Notes: generated by a model not told the origin, from the sequence alone. A DNA stretch of 64,000 nucleotides from Rhizobium sp. BK602 (GCF_014195095.1 NZ_JACIBC010000005.1:310001-374000), one strand, 5' to 3'; counted from the first letter of the stretch, positions 53,701-62,919 are shown. Translations and numbers: made by a program.

Positions 53701-56109
53701 CACGTCCTCGGCCACCAGCTGACGGAACGCCGGAAGAAAGGCCACCGTCTCGCGAAGATTTCGCCACCAATAATGTCCGAACTCCAGAGTCTCCACCGCC
53801 TCGATCGCACCTCCCGTCACGCTGGAATAGAGCGGCAGACGCGCGGGCTTGAAACGAAGATCCGCAATCGCGGCGCGGAACTCCGCCTCCAGCGGCGCGG
53901 TCAGCGTGCTGTGATAGGGTACATCGACATCGAGTATCCGCGTATGGATGCCCGCCTGCTGCAGGTCATCCAGCAAGGCGGAAAGTTCGGAACTCCCTCC
54001 TGATACCGTGACAGCCGATGCGCTGTTGATCGCGGCAAGACACACGCCGCGCGCCTCAGCGAACGGGGCGACCACCTCCTGCCCGGCGCTGACTGCCGCC
54101 ATGCGGCCGTGGCCGGAAAGCTGACCGAGCAGGCGGGCGCGATGAAAGATCAGGGTGACGGCCGTCTCCAGATCGATCGCGCCGGCGACATGAAAGGCCG
54201 CGATTTCGCCGACGCTGTGCCCGCAGACACCATGGTCCGGACGCAGGCCGAAGGAGATGAGAAGGCGGGTCAGCGCGATCTGGAAAAACAGGTTGATCGG
54301 CTGGGCGAGACGCGCCGGCAACCCTTCCGCATCTTCGGGAAGTGCCGCTATCTCGGCGAAAAGCGATCGCCCGCCGATCCGCCGATAAACGTCGTCGCAT
54401 TCTTCGAGGGTTTCGGCGAATACCGGGAAGGTCTGCGCAAGTGCGGCCCCCATGTCGCGCCATTGCGGCCCCATACCGGAAAAGACCCAAGCCATTCCGC
54501 CCGTCGCCGAAAGGTCGCGATCGCCCTGTATCCAGGCCTTCGCCTGGGGACGGCGGCAATAGTCCCGCAGCTTTGCACCCAGCTCCAGAGGGGTTTCGGC
54601 GGCGATGGCAAGACCGGAACGGCCCCAATCGCGCTGGACGGCCATGGCCGAACAGGCCGCGGCGGCATCGAAGGCTTCGGACTGTGCCTCGAGAAAATCG
54701 GCAAAGGCGGCGGCCTGCAACGGAAGATGTTCCTGCGTCGGCCCCGACAGGAGCGCGACAAGCGGCAATGCCGCGCCTCGCTCAGGCGCCGAAGCGGACG
54801 GCCGATGTGATACGGAAGCATGTCGCACCGGCGCCGGGCCGAGAATGACATGGGCGTTGGTGCCGCCGAAGCCGAAGGCGCTGACGCTCGCATAGGGCTG
54901 GCCCTGCGGCCACGCCGCCGCCTCCAGCGGCAGTCGCAGACCAAGATCGCCCAAGGCTAGATCGTCGGGGCTGCATTCCCAATGCAAATGACGCGGAACC
55001 ATGCCGCGGCGCATGCTGAGAACCGATTTCATCAGGCCGGAAATCCCCGCGGCGGCTTCGGCATGCCCCATATTGGTTTTGACCGAGCCGACCAGAAGCG
55101 GTCCATTGCGGCGCGGCTGGCCGAGGGTCTTGCCGAGCGCCAGAAGCTCCGCCCGATCCCCCGCCCTGGTTCCGGTTCCGTGAGCCTCGGCAAAGCCGAT
55201 GGCATCCGGGGACACTCCGGATCGATCGAGGCTGGTGGTGATCAGGGCCGCCTGCGCCTCGGTGCTCGGGAAGGTGACGCCGACCGATCCGCCGTTCTGG
55301 TTGACCGCTGTCGCCTCGACGACGGCAAGCACCGGCCACCCCTGCGCGAGCGCTCTCTCCAGAGGCGCCAGCAGGATAAGGCCCGCCGCCTCGGACCGAA
55401 CATAGCCGTTGGCGCGATGATCGAAGGCACGGCAGCGGCCATCCGGCGACAGAAATCCGCCACGGCTCTCGAACGCCGTGTAATAGGGTGAAAGCTGCAG
55501 CTGCACCCCGCCGGCAAAGGCCAGCTCGCTCTCGCCGGCCGCCAGGCTGTTGATTGCCAGATGAACGGCAACCAGCGACGACGAGCAGGCGGTATCCACC
55601 GTCATGCTCGGCCCCGTCAGCCGCCAGCAATAGGACAGCCGGTTCGACAGCAGCGTCTGGGTCGTACCCGTGGCGGTATGGGCGGTCGCAACGCTGCTTT
55701 CCCGGTCGCCGAGCTGCAGCAGAAGATAATCCTGGGTGAAAGCACCGACGAAAACGCCGACAGGACGCCCCGCCCATCGGGAGGGCCGGAATCCCGCTCC
55801 CTCCCAGCAACGCTGCGCCGCCTCCAGCAGGAGCCGCTGCGCCGGGTCCATCGTCTGCGCCTCGCGGGGTGATATGCCGAACGCCACCGGATCGAAGAGG
55901 TCGACATCATCCAGAAACCCGCCCCAGGCGGACAGATGCGTCAAACCACGGACCGCGCCGGCATGTTGATAACGCTCGGCGCGCCAGCGATCCGCCGGAA
56001 CGGGCCGGATCAGGTCGCGCCCCTGTTCCAGCGCGGCCCAGAACGCCCCGAGATCATGCGCCTCGGCCGGAAAACGTCCAGCCATGGCGAGAATGGCGAT
56101 CCTTGTCAT
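50797..56109 (-). CDS. Single-module type I polyketide synthase (KS-AT-DH-KR-ACP)
   Basis: A 1,770-residue modular PKS. KS (~1-425) has the triad C175 in DTACSSS, H310 in EAHGTGT and H349 in NMGHAEAAAG. AT (~535-830) has S632 in GHSVGE and an unusual specificity motif VPYHS. DH (~905-1185) has H935 in HVVLGRPRMP and D1094 in VLDAAFQ. KR (~1400-1600) has TGAFGALG and S/Y/N in SSISGLFPAYGQSAYAAANCY. ACP ends the protein with S1729 in GIDSLM. No ER or thioesterase is present. It would build a hydroxyl- or alkene-bearing acyl chain, possibly iteratively, and needs an outside phosphopantetheinyl transferase. Its start lies 11 bp after the RHS gene stop. Confidence 0.88.
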   Translation of the reverse strand: MTRIAILAMAGRFPAEAHDLGAFWAALEQGRDLIRPVPADRWRAERYQHAGAVRGLTHLSAWGGFLDDVDLFDPVAFGISPREAQTMDPAQRLLLEAAQRCWEGAGFRPSRWAGRPVGVFVGAFTQDYLLLQLGDRESSVATAHTATGTTQTLLSNRLSYCWRLTGPSMTVDTACSSSLVAVHLAINSLAAGESELAFAGGVQLQLSPYYTAFESRGGFLSPDGRCRAFDHRANGYVRSEAAGLILLAPLERALAQGWPVLAVVEATAVNQNGGSVGVTFPSTEAQAALITTSLDRSGVSPDAIGFAEAHGTGTRAGDRAELLALGKTLGQPRRNGPLLVGSVKTNMGHAEAAAGISGLMKSVLSMRRGMVPRHLHWECSPDDLALGDLGLRLPLEAAAWPQGQPYASVSAFGFGGTNAHVILGPAPVRHASVSHRPSASAPERGAALPLVALLSGPTQEHLPLQAAAFADFLEAQSEAFDAAAACSAMAVQRDWGRSGLAIAAETPLELGAKLRDYCRRPQAKAWIQGDRDLSATGGMAWVFSGMGPQWRDMGAALAQTFPVFAETLEECDDVYRRIGGRSLFAEIAALPEDAEGLPARLAQPINLFFQIALTRLLISFGLRPDHGVCGHSVGEIAAFHVAGAIDLETAVTLIFHRARLLGQLSGHGRMAAVSAGQEVVAPFAEARGVCLAAINSASAVTVSGGSSELSALLDDLQQAGIHTRILDVDVPYHSTLTAPLEAEFRAAIADLRFKPARLPLYSSVTGGAIEAVETLEFGHYWWRNLRETVAFLPAFRQLVAEDVSAVLEISAHPVLAAYLQETLAGSNVSLIRTLRRNYPEALAFAECLGRVQVSGAAQPDWPALFGSPTAPDALSPPLPGLQWLKARYWSESNDKQRLRLAVPTSAFLGYARPGSADIWDVDDVDLTRFALADHVVLGRPRMPMAAFVEMMHAALRQAMPEGTVGLSQLRLYRGVILSEEADVRLTTRLDAKRGVIGIQNGEDELIAEAHCVALRPRIAGNGQGMERFAGLAGTENWATQDAGEYYQTLAALGFEYGPAFRRLRWVKTGPAGAIGSIDGTAAVDCFIPPAVLDAAFQVMLALELARGNAEGQEGYERLPVAIAEVTLNRALRDTDFPLTAVASLLRRDERESVADLELRAVDGTLVARFRAVTMQTVPMPSALRGGKRPADLAFCIEWKPVDERSFPPPVVKPRRWLIWRDRQGAAAAFADYLRAEGEDVFLADAAASRADAIRQLDASDHARTLTVLDFQALDWRGLALADELQVLTSFGQHCAEQAEIAAADAEFWLITRGAYDPAAPEPAQSGLWGLGRTLIDAEGNGRWRGLVDLEDGDAASWSQALFNLVNTRTGQTQFLRRKGFWWRPELVRAPATEGGGPVWLRPDASYLVTGAFGALGRLSAEYLIDRGARFLVLCGQTPFPPRSGWREETDPVLRERIDWLTEWEARGVRIAPLGFDLADTVACRAALLDVSQAEFPAVRGVVHAAAAIADRPLREMRRRDFSHVFGAKVLGLSNLIDALDAVEPAGAALDLCLVHSSISGLFPAYGQSAYAAANCYLDAFVRRLEMRGIPALSIGWGPWSVGMAADDRLAHVFSLQGLLPITPEEGKPLLADLISRPQDMLYCAGIDWAKFARSHRRHAWMFPTLAPDDRTLQPTAAAISIDDRAALSREERSRLAFRDLADCAAQILGLPATAFAEQDVLVRKGIDSLMAVELQLLLRERWGRELPLAELLGRSSLGELAGRIAVDTKG

Positions 56110-56120
56110 GGTTGACCTCG

Positions 56121-59100
56121 CTACGGCACCAATACGAGTGGTAATAGCAGCAATAATTCGTCTTCCGCCGCGGTAACGGTGGTTGTGGTCGCCACCTCGG
56201 TCGTCAAGGCCGTCGTGCTTTCCGCGCCCACTCCGGTGGTGACGCTGCTGGTCGTCGCGACAGTCGACGTCGATGCGCTCGTGCTGGCGGGAACCAAACC
56301 ATTTTCCGTCGCGACAATCTCAGTCGTGGTTGATTGGTTCATGACCGTATCGATCGAAGCGACATTGCTGGAACCGGAGCTCCCGGCTGGATTCTCCGCG
56401 GCGTTGATATCCTGCGCGAGCAAATCGGGATTGGGATTGGGATTGGGATTAGGATTGAGGTCGGCAGCGGGATTAGGATTGGCGTTGGCGTCGAGGTTCG
56501 GCGCGCCCTGATCCTCGTTGGGCTGCGGCGCGGGATCAGGGTTCTGATCGCCGTTGGGCTGCGGACCGGGTTCGGGGTTCTGATCAGCTCCCGGATTGGG
56601 GTTATTGTCACCGGGCGGGGGTTGGTTTGCAGGATTGCCGTTATTGGGGTTGGGAGCCGGAGGGTTATTATTTGCCGCCGCCGCATTTTGATAGGCTTCA
56701 CGGACATTCATGGCGCCGCAGGCAATGGTGGCGCCCCCTGCGGCAATGCCAAGATAGGTGGAGGCCGTTTTGGCACCGGAGCTGCTGTCAACCGCCGAAA
56801 GGGTGACGCTGGCTGTCGCCGCAACGCCCGAGAGCATCCAGCACACCCCGCCGGCCACGCCGACCGGGACATGTCCGCTCGGGTCGATATAGCTCGCCGG
56901 GCTGTTCAACACATAGGCATTGTCGTTCAGCGCATCCTGCCGCGAAGGCGACCCCGCCAGCCTGTCGTCGGCACTGTTGAAGCGCCCGTAAACCGGATGG
57001 AAGCTGCGGCTGCCCATCCAGTAAAGGCCGGTATAGGAATCCAGCTCCTTGCCGGTATAGAGATAGAACGGCAGGTTGGCGCTGCCGGAGGCGGTAACCT
57101 CTCCGAGCGGCGAATAGGTGAAGCTGGACACCGCCTTGCCCGATCCGTCCGACGTCAGGAGCGTGCTGCGCTGGTCGTCGGTATGCAGATAGACCTGCCC
57201 GTCCTGATCCGAGCTGGTCGACCATTGTGCAAAAGCGGCTTGCTTGACCGACAGCGTCCTCACCGGCGACGACGATCCGTTCGTGATGACATCCGTATAC
57301 CAGGGCGACACGTAGACTTTCTCCGTGCCGTCGGAGAGCGTCGACGTCAGATGCCGGCCGGCATAATCATAGCTATAGGCGGTACCCGTCTGGTCTCCGT
57401 CCTTGAGCGCGCCGGTCATCTGCCCGCGCATGTCGAATGTCATGGTCATGGCCGACTGGCCCGAAGGGGTCAGCGTCTTCATGTTCCCCATATCGTCATA
57501 GGTGGCGGCAAAGCCGTTCGTACCTTGCGCCGATAGCGCCTTGCTGCCCGAATAGCTGTAGCTATTGCCCTCGTAACCCGTCATGTTACCGGCATCGTCG
57601 TAGGACAAGCTTGTCGTATTGCTGCTTGCGGCATCGGTGACGCCGGTCAGGCGAAGGCCGGTATATTGATAGGAAAGCAGGGACTTCGCCTGGCCGCTAC
57701 TCGTATCGTTGGCCGCCGTCAATTGACCGAGCTTGTTCCATTCGAAGCCGCGTCCGAGCAAGACGTTCTTATCGGCATCCGTGACGGTCAACGAACGGAG
57801 GGAATTGTCGATGTTGCGGGTGTAACTGGTCGTCACGCCATTGCCATAGGTCGCCGTGCCCACCCCTCCGGAAGCCGTGTAATCGGAGAAGGTCGCTCCC
57901 GCCCCATCCACGAGACCGACGCCTGACAATCGCAGTCCCGAGAAACTGCGGTTCACCACGCTGCTGTCCGGATTGGTGATCTGAGTGAGCCGCCCGATCG
58001 GATCATAGACCTGATCCGTCTCGTAGCTGCTGGAGACGCCCGCCACCTGCAACTTGGTCGCGGCCCGCTTTCCATAGGCTGTGTAGGCATAATCATATTG
58101 GCTTTCGGTCACCTTCTGATCGTTTTGCAGCAGGGCGCTGGTGAGGCGATTCTGGCCGAAGGCAACCGCGGAATCGTCATAGGTATAGGATCGCTGCTGC
58201 CCGTCGGAATCGACGGTTGTCTGCAGCCGGCCGATCAGGTCATAGGAATAGGTGAAGCTTCCGCTCGGCTGCGTCTGCCCCCCGAGAAAGCCCGATGTCA
58301 GATAGGAGCTGGTCGTCGTGCCGCGCGTCGGATCGGTCTGGGTGAGCACGCGACCCAGTGAATCATAGCCGGCGCTATAGCTGAGCGCCGTGCCGTCCTG
58401 TGTCAGCGGCGATGTCATCCCCGTCTGCTGGCCTATCAGATTGTACTGGAACGTCGCCTGGCTCGTGATCCCCTGGAACGCCGCCGTCATCGGCAGCAGC
58501 TTGTTCTTGGCGTAGCCGTAGCCGACGGTTACGGCATTGGCGTCCGAGGTTCCGGCAGCCGAGGTGGTCACAACCTGAGAGCCGGTGGCCGTGGCGGTAT
58601 AGTTCTTGGTCGTCACCACCTGGTCGCTGCCGTCCTCGCCGAAGGGCTGGATGGTCTTCGACGGCCTTCCCAGCACGTCATACTCGTTGTCGACGAACGG
58701 GGCCGTATCCCCTTCGAAATAGGGAACCGCGGCCTTGCGGATCTTGTTGCCCTCGGAATAGGCCAAGGCGCCGATGATCGTCTCGGATTCGCCCGGATTG
58801 GTCGTGACGCCGACGCTCTTGCGTGCCAAGCCGTCGAAGGACCAGCTGCTGGAAAGCATGTTGCGCTCGCTGCCCGCCGGCCAGGCGCTGAGCTGGCTCA
58901 CCGTCAGTGCGGGCAATCCGCCGGACCAGGCGTAGGCATATGACCGCAATGTCAAGAGGTTGTTCGAAGGCGCCTGACCGACCACCAGGGACGAGGCGCA
59001 CGCAGTATCGAAATTGCCGGTCGTCCGATTGTCGGGATAAGGTCCCTGTTCGGCGGATTGCCGCCCGAAGTCGTCGAGGCAGGTCACCCTGGTGACATTA

Positions 59101-62100
59101 TTGGGATCGGTGCTGACCGAGACCTTGCCGAAGCGGGGATCGTAACCGTACTGCCAGGTCAGGGAGCCGGTGGTGCTTGTCGTCGTCGCCTTGGTGATCG
59201 GATAGGTCTGATAGGTCGTATCATAGGTCGTCGTGGTCACTGCACCGGCCGGCGTCGTCGCCGTCAGCTGGTTACCGAACCCGTCATACGTATAGCTGTT
59301 GGTGAGAAAGACGTTGTTCTGATTGTCCCACTTCCCCAAGGACAGGAGATTGTAGTTCGCATCATATGTTCTGCTGGACAGGGAGAAGTCGGTATTGCCA
59401 TTGAACTCGCTGATCGTGGTCAGATCGTTGGCCGACGATACCTTGAGATAGGTGAGCACCCCCAGATGCCAATTGTCGGTATCGTTGATGTAGGCGCCGA
59501 GCGTATAGACGACCTTGGTGGAATCCAGCGGGTTGTTGTTGGCATCGACCAGATTTTGCTGGGTCTTGACCGTGACGTTGCCGTAATCGTCATAGGTATA
59601 GGCCGTGCCGACCCGGTTCGCGGCCGCGCATTGACTATAGGCGATCTTCTGATCGCTGGTCTTGTTGATCAGCCAGATCGGCGTGGCCTGGGGCGAGGTG
59701 CTGGTGGCGGTCTGGACCTGCTGGTAGGCGCTTGCGCCGCCGCCGAATGGTGTCCCATCGGAGCCACAGGTGGTGGAGCTATGATCGTAGATCGTCATGC
59801 CCGCGCTCTTGCCCGTGAACGGGAAGGCCTGCAGATAGGAATGCACCTTGCGCCGATTGCCCGAGCCGCTATCGACCACCGTGCTGGCAAAGCCCATCCA
59901 GCCACGGCCGCCGGTATCGAAAAGCCCGTCGCGATAGGAAAACTGGTGCGCGTAGCTGAATGCGAGATTGCTCGGCACGGCCGGATTGTCCGTTACCTGC
60001 ATCGTCTTGACGACGTGATAGAAGCCACCGAGCTGCGCGGCCGACCGGAAGGTCGGAACCGTGCCGCCCTGCTGGATCGGCGGATAGTTCTGGAACTGGC
60101 TGAGCGCGGTCGGTTGCGTTTCCTGATAGACCGAGGCATCCGACAGGGGCGCATAGGCGACCGTATAGCTGCCGCCGGCGGAGCGCACCGCGCCCGTCAT
60201 CATATCCGGCATCGGACCGCCCGCGACCCCGACATAGACGTTCGTATCGCCTATGCCGACCATGTCGCTCAGCCCGTCGGCATTGGCGTCGCCCAGAAGG
60301 CGGGTGGTGGTCGCTGCCGCCCCGCCGCCGGTGTTCGGCCAGGGCAACGACGTATCGTTCCAGAGATTGTCGATGAAGCCATGACCGTTCGACAGAGCGG
60401 CGATGACGCCGTTTGCGGTGACGCCGACGAGATCGGCCAGTCCGTCGCCGTTGACGTCAGCGAGCATGCGCTGATTGGAGGCGCTCCAGGTCCCGCCGGC
60501 AAAGGTGGTGTTCCAGGGTTCCGTGCTGTCGAAGGCCGCGCCGGTGGACAATGTCACATAGACCTTGTCGCAAAAGGCGATGACGTCGGAGAGGCCGTCG
60601 CCATTGGCATCGGAGATCATCAGCGGTGTGGTCGACGTAACAGGCTGCTGACCGCATAATGCCTTGTAGCTCTGGCTTCCCCAGCTGTTGATATCGAAGC
60701 TGCTGCCCGTGGACAGCGCGACCTGGATGGCCTGGTCGTTGCCGACGACGAGCAGATCGGCGCTGCCGTCCCCGTTCATATCCGTCAGCTTGTAATTGCC
60801 GCCGGACACCCCGAAACCGGTGATCCAGCTCTGCTGCGCGGCAAATGTCCCATCGCCGACCCCGAGGGCCACCCATGCCGTTTCGTTCTTGATGCCGACG
60901 ATATCCATGATGTGGTCGCCGTTGACGTCGGCCAGCATCACCGGATCGCTTGAACTCCAGCCCTGGGACGAGCTGAAATACGGTAGGGTCGAGCCTGTCT
61001 CTGTAAATTTCGTGCCATCGGATAGAGCTGTCACCACGCCCTTGCTCGAGATCGCGACGATATCGGCGAGGCCGTCGCCATTGATGTCGGCGACCATCCG
61101 CTGGTTGCTCGACCAGCCCTGACTGGCCGAAAAATTATCGATCCACTGCGTCGGTGCGCCGAAGGAGGATGCGCTGCCAAGCGACACCTGCACACCGCTG
61201 GAAAAACTGAAGCCGACGATATCGAGGAAACCGTCGCCGTTGACGTCGGCGACGGTGAACGGCACCGATGTGCCGTTCCAGCCCTGCGACTTGCTGAAGG
61301 CGTTGCTGAGCCAGTTTTGCTTGCCGGTATAGGCGAGAGCCCCATTGCTGTAGGTAAATGTCGCCGGAGACAGCGGCACGGCATTCGTTGACGTCGACGA
61401 GTAGCGGGTAACCGACGTCAGCCGGGAGCGATTGGTCGCGGCGCTGGTATCGTAGGTCAGCCGATAGTCGCTGACGAGACTTTCCCCCACGAAGGTCTGT
61501 ATGTGGCTGACGCGGGCGTTCATCAACACCACCGAGCCGCCGATATAGATACGCTGCGCCTCCGGATTTGCCTCATAGAGGAACCGAACGAAGCGGTCCG
61601 CCTGATGGGAGCCGTTCGACGTGTAGGCGATCTGCAGCGGATAGGCCCTGTAGTCGGAGTTGCCGCTGTTCAGCGGATCGGTCGTGTAGGTGAAATCGAC
61701 GATATTGCCATTCGGATCGGTCTTGCGGTTGATGGCCCAGGAGCGCACGTCGTCCCGACCCTGGGCAAGAATACGGCTGTCGCTGGTGGCACCGAACTGC
61801 ATCACGCTGCCGTCGGACGCCTGCACGGAAAAGGATTCCGGTCCGCTTCCCGCCGTCCCACTCGCCGTCGTAACCTGCCAGCTCTCCACCTCGGTCCGAT
61901 AGATGCTCAGATCGGCGCCATAATCCCCACCCGTCACGATAAGCCGTTGGCCCTGGAGGGCAAAACGATCGTTGCTGTCATAGGCAATCGTGCCGTTTAC
62001 CCCGTCGATCACTTCAATTCGCTTGGTGCGTTCGATGGTCGGCAATCCGGTCAGCGTCCATCCAACACCCAGGATTCCGCTCAACTGCTGGCTATTGTAA

Positions 62101-62387
62101 GAAATAGTAATCCTTGGTTGTGATCCGTTAATCCCTGGCGGCAGATCGATCGGCACGACAAAATTGAAGGCGCCATTCTGATCGACGCCTGCCCTCTCCT
62201 TCAACGTCCCGGGAACTGACGACTGCGCGGCTGCCGGCAGGTCGAATCCGAAAACGGAGAACAGCGAGAGAGTCAACAGAAAATTCAATATATTCAGCCA
62301 TTTATGACTGAAATATCTTTTCTGGAGCTTGAATTGAAAGAGCACGAAATCAAAAGGCAAATCATCATTGATTGCGGACCTGAACAT
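56121..62387 (-). CDS. Giant SpvB/FG-GAP/RHS-repeat secreted protein
   Basis: About 2,088 residues. After an extended hydrophobic leader (~1-55) comes an SpvB-type N-terminal domain (GTLKERAGVDQNGAFNFVVPIDLPPG...). Seven FG-GAP-like repeats of the type DVNGDGLADIVGVS follow, then a long RHS/YD-repeat array (YDDAGNMTGYEG, YDYAGRHLTST) and an RHS core (LYTGKELDSYTGLYWMGS then SRSFHPVYGRF). The last ~250 residues are Gly/Ala-rich, then an Asn-Pro-rich stretch, a Thr/Ser-rich stretch and a leucine-rich end. Such proteins resemble Tc-toxin BC components and RHS shells. The ATG at 62387 has GGGGAGGG upstream and is preferred to 62423. No toxin domain is recognised. Confidence 0.85.
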   Translation of the reverse strand: MFRSAINDDLPFDFVLFQFKLQKRYFSHKWLNILNFLLTLSLFSVFGFDLPAAAQSSVPGTLKERAGVDQNGAFNFVVPIDLPPGINGSQPRITISYNSQQLSGILGVGWTLTGLPTIERTKRIEVIDGVNGTIAYDSNDRFALQGQRLIVTGGDYGADLSIYRTEVESWQVTTASGTAGSGPESFSVQASDGSVMQFGATSDSRILAQGRDDVRSWAINRKTDPNGNIVDFTYTTDPLNSGNSDYRAYPLQIAYTSNGSHQADRFVRFLYEANPEAQRIYIGGSVVLMNARVSHIQTFVGESLVSDYRLTYDTSAATNRSRLTSVTRYSSTSTNAVPLSPATFTYSNGALAYTGKQNWLSNAFSKSQGWNGTSVPFTVADVNGDGFLDIVGFSFSSGVQVSLGSASSFGAPTQWIDNFSASQGWSSNQRMVADINGDGLADIVAISSKGVVTALSDGTKFTETGSTLPYFSSSQGWSSSDPVMLADVNGDHIMDIVGIKNETAWVALGVGDGTFAAQQSWITGFGVSGGNYKLTDMNGDGSADLLVVGNDQAIQVALSTGSSFDINSWGSQSYKALCGQQPVTSTTPLMISDANGDGLSDVIAFCDKVYVTLSTGAAFDSTEPWNTTFAGGTWSASNQRMLADVNGDGLADLVGVTANGVIAALSNGHGFIDNLWNDTSLPWPNTGGGAAATTTRLLGDANADGLSDMVGIGDTNVYVGVAGGPMPDMMTGAVRSAGGSYTVAYAPLSDASVYQETQPTALSQFQNYPPIQQGGTVPTFRSAAQLGGFYHVVKTMQVTDNPAVPSNLAFSYAHQFSYRDGLFDTGGRGWMGFASTVVDSGSGNRRKVHSYLQAFPFTGKSAGMTIYDHSSTTCGSDGTPFGGGASAYQQVQTATSTSPQATPIWLINKTSDQKIAYSQCAAANRVGTAYTYDDYGNVTVKTQQNLVDANNNPLDSTKVVYTLGAYINDTDNWHLGVLTYLKVSSANDLTTISEFNGNTDFSLSSRTYDANYNLLSLGKWDNQNNVFLTNSYTYDGFGNQLTATTPAGAVTTTTYDTTYQTYPITKATTTSTTGSLTWQYGYDPRFGKVSVSTDPNNVTRVTCLDDFGRQSAEQGPYPDNRTTGNFDTACASSLVVGQAPSNNLLTLRSYAYAWSGGLPALTVSQLSAWPAGSERNMLSSSWSFDGLARKSVGVTTNPGESETIIGALAYSEGNKIRKAAVPYFEGDTAPFVDNEYDVLGRPSKTIQPFGEDGSDQVVTTKNYTATATGSQVVTTSAAGTSDANAVTVGYGYAKNKLLPMTAAFQGITSQATFQYNLIGQQTGMTSPLTQDGTALSYSAGYDSLGRVLTQTDPTRGTTTSSYLTSGFLGGQTQPSGSFTYSYDLIGRLQTTVDSDGQQRSYTYDDSAVAFGQNRLTSALLQNDQKVTESQYDYAYTAYGKRAATKLQVAGVSSSYETDQVYDPIGRLTQITNPDSSVVNRSFSGLRLSGVGLVDGAGATFSDYTASGGVGTATYGNGVTTSYTRNIDNSLRSLTVTDADKNVLLGRGFEWNKLGQLTAANDTSSGQAKSLLSYQYTGLRLTGVTDAASSNTTSLSYDDAGNMTGYEGNSYSYSGSKALSAQGTNGFAATYDDMGNMKTLTPSGQSAMTMTFDMRGQMTGALKDGDQTGTAYSYDYAGRHLTSTLSDGTEKVYVSPWYTDVITNGSSSPVRTLSVKQAAFAQWSTSSDQDGQVYLHTDDQRSTLLTSDGSGKAVSSFTYSPLGEVTASGSANLPFYLYTGKELDSYTGLYWMGSRSFHPVYGRFNSADDRLAGSPSRQDALNDNAYVLNSPASYIDPSGHVPVGVAGGVCWMLSGVAATASVTLSAVDSSSGAKTASTYLGIAAGGATIACGAMNVREAYQNAAAANNNPPAPNPNNGNPANQPPPGDNNPNPGADQNPEPGPQPNGDQNPDPAPQPNEDQGAPNLDANANPNPAADLNPNPNPNPNPDLLAQDINAAENPAGSSGSSNVASIDTVMNQSTTTEIVATENGLVPASTSASTSTVATTSSVTTGVGAESTTALTTEVATTTTVTAAEDELLLLLPLVLVP
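56427..56456. repeat. Hexanucleotide repeat within the RHS gene
   Basis: Four tandem GGGATT units followed by one AGGATT. On the coding strand they encode the Asn-Pro repeats near the C-terminus. Six-base slippage would change repeat number without a frameshift. Confidence 0.7.
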
Positions 62388-62423
62388 CCCGCCCTCCCCT
62401 GAGAGTGCTGCCTTACTCCTCAA

Positions 62424-62919
62424 TATTAAGTAGTACTAATATTTTAATAACAACTCAGTGTCAACGAAAAAATGCTATTTTGAGGTGCAAAATTATTGAC
62501 CTTTACAGGCGCGTTTCCGTAGTGAGACGCTAAGGCCGCGCCGCTATTCGACAATTTGGCATGTGGAACAGAAATTGAATGAGCAAAGGCGTGAAAAATC
62601 GAACGACAAGCTGCCAATTCGTCTGTCTGGGCGGCATTCTGTGCACGCGTCAAGACACGCTTTTACGAGGCGCGGGCCGCAATAAAACAGCTCCGTGGCA
62701 AAAGAGAGTGAATATGCCGATACAATTGCGGAGTGTATACGGCGCCAGTTAAATTAGCAACATCTTATGTTTTGAAATGTACGAATGCGCCAGAAGGTCA
62801 GCCGTGCGAAATCACAACGGCCTACGTTCCGGATGCCCCCACGGCAAGATTGTGAAAGACGGTCGATAGTGATCGCGAGCGGCCTTTCCCCGCGCGCAAC
62901 GAGGCTCACGCTCTCCGCT
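62424..62919. other. AT-rich intergenic region upstream of the RHS gene
   Basis: About 500 bp without a convincing gene. It holds the likely RHS promoter at its left end and short AT-rich stretches. A 69-codon minus frame at 62444-62653 has no similarity or ribosome binding site and overlaps the promoter, so it is not called. The clear drop in GC sets it apart from the neighbouring genes. Confidence 0.5.
62436..62464 (-). promoter_or_regulatory. Putative promoter of the RHS-PKS-aegerolysin cluster
   Basis: On the minus strand TTGACA (62464-62459), a 17-bp spacer and TATTAG (62441-62436) form a sigma-70-like promoter about 50 bp before the ATG at 62387. This is the only promoter-like sequence seen for the three-gene run. 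Confidence 0.5.

Noticed and set aside
51136..54003. 955-codon plus-strand open frame inside the PKS
   Set aside because: Antisense shadow of the PKS. No motif recognised, and composition is atypical of proteins.
56427..56456. Phase-variable switch from the GGGATT repeats
   Set aside because: Six-base units keep the reading frame, so slippage changes length but does not switch the gene on or off.
62444..62653. 69-codon minus frame upstream of the RHS gene
   Set aside because: Overlaps the likely promoter, has no ribosome binding site and no recognisable protein character.
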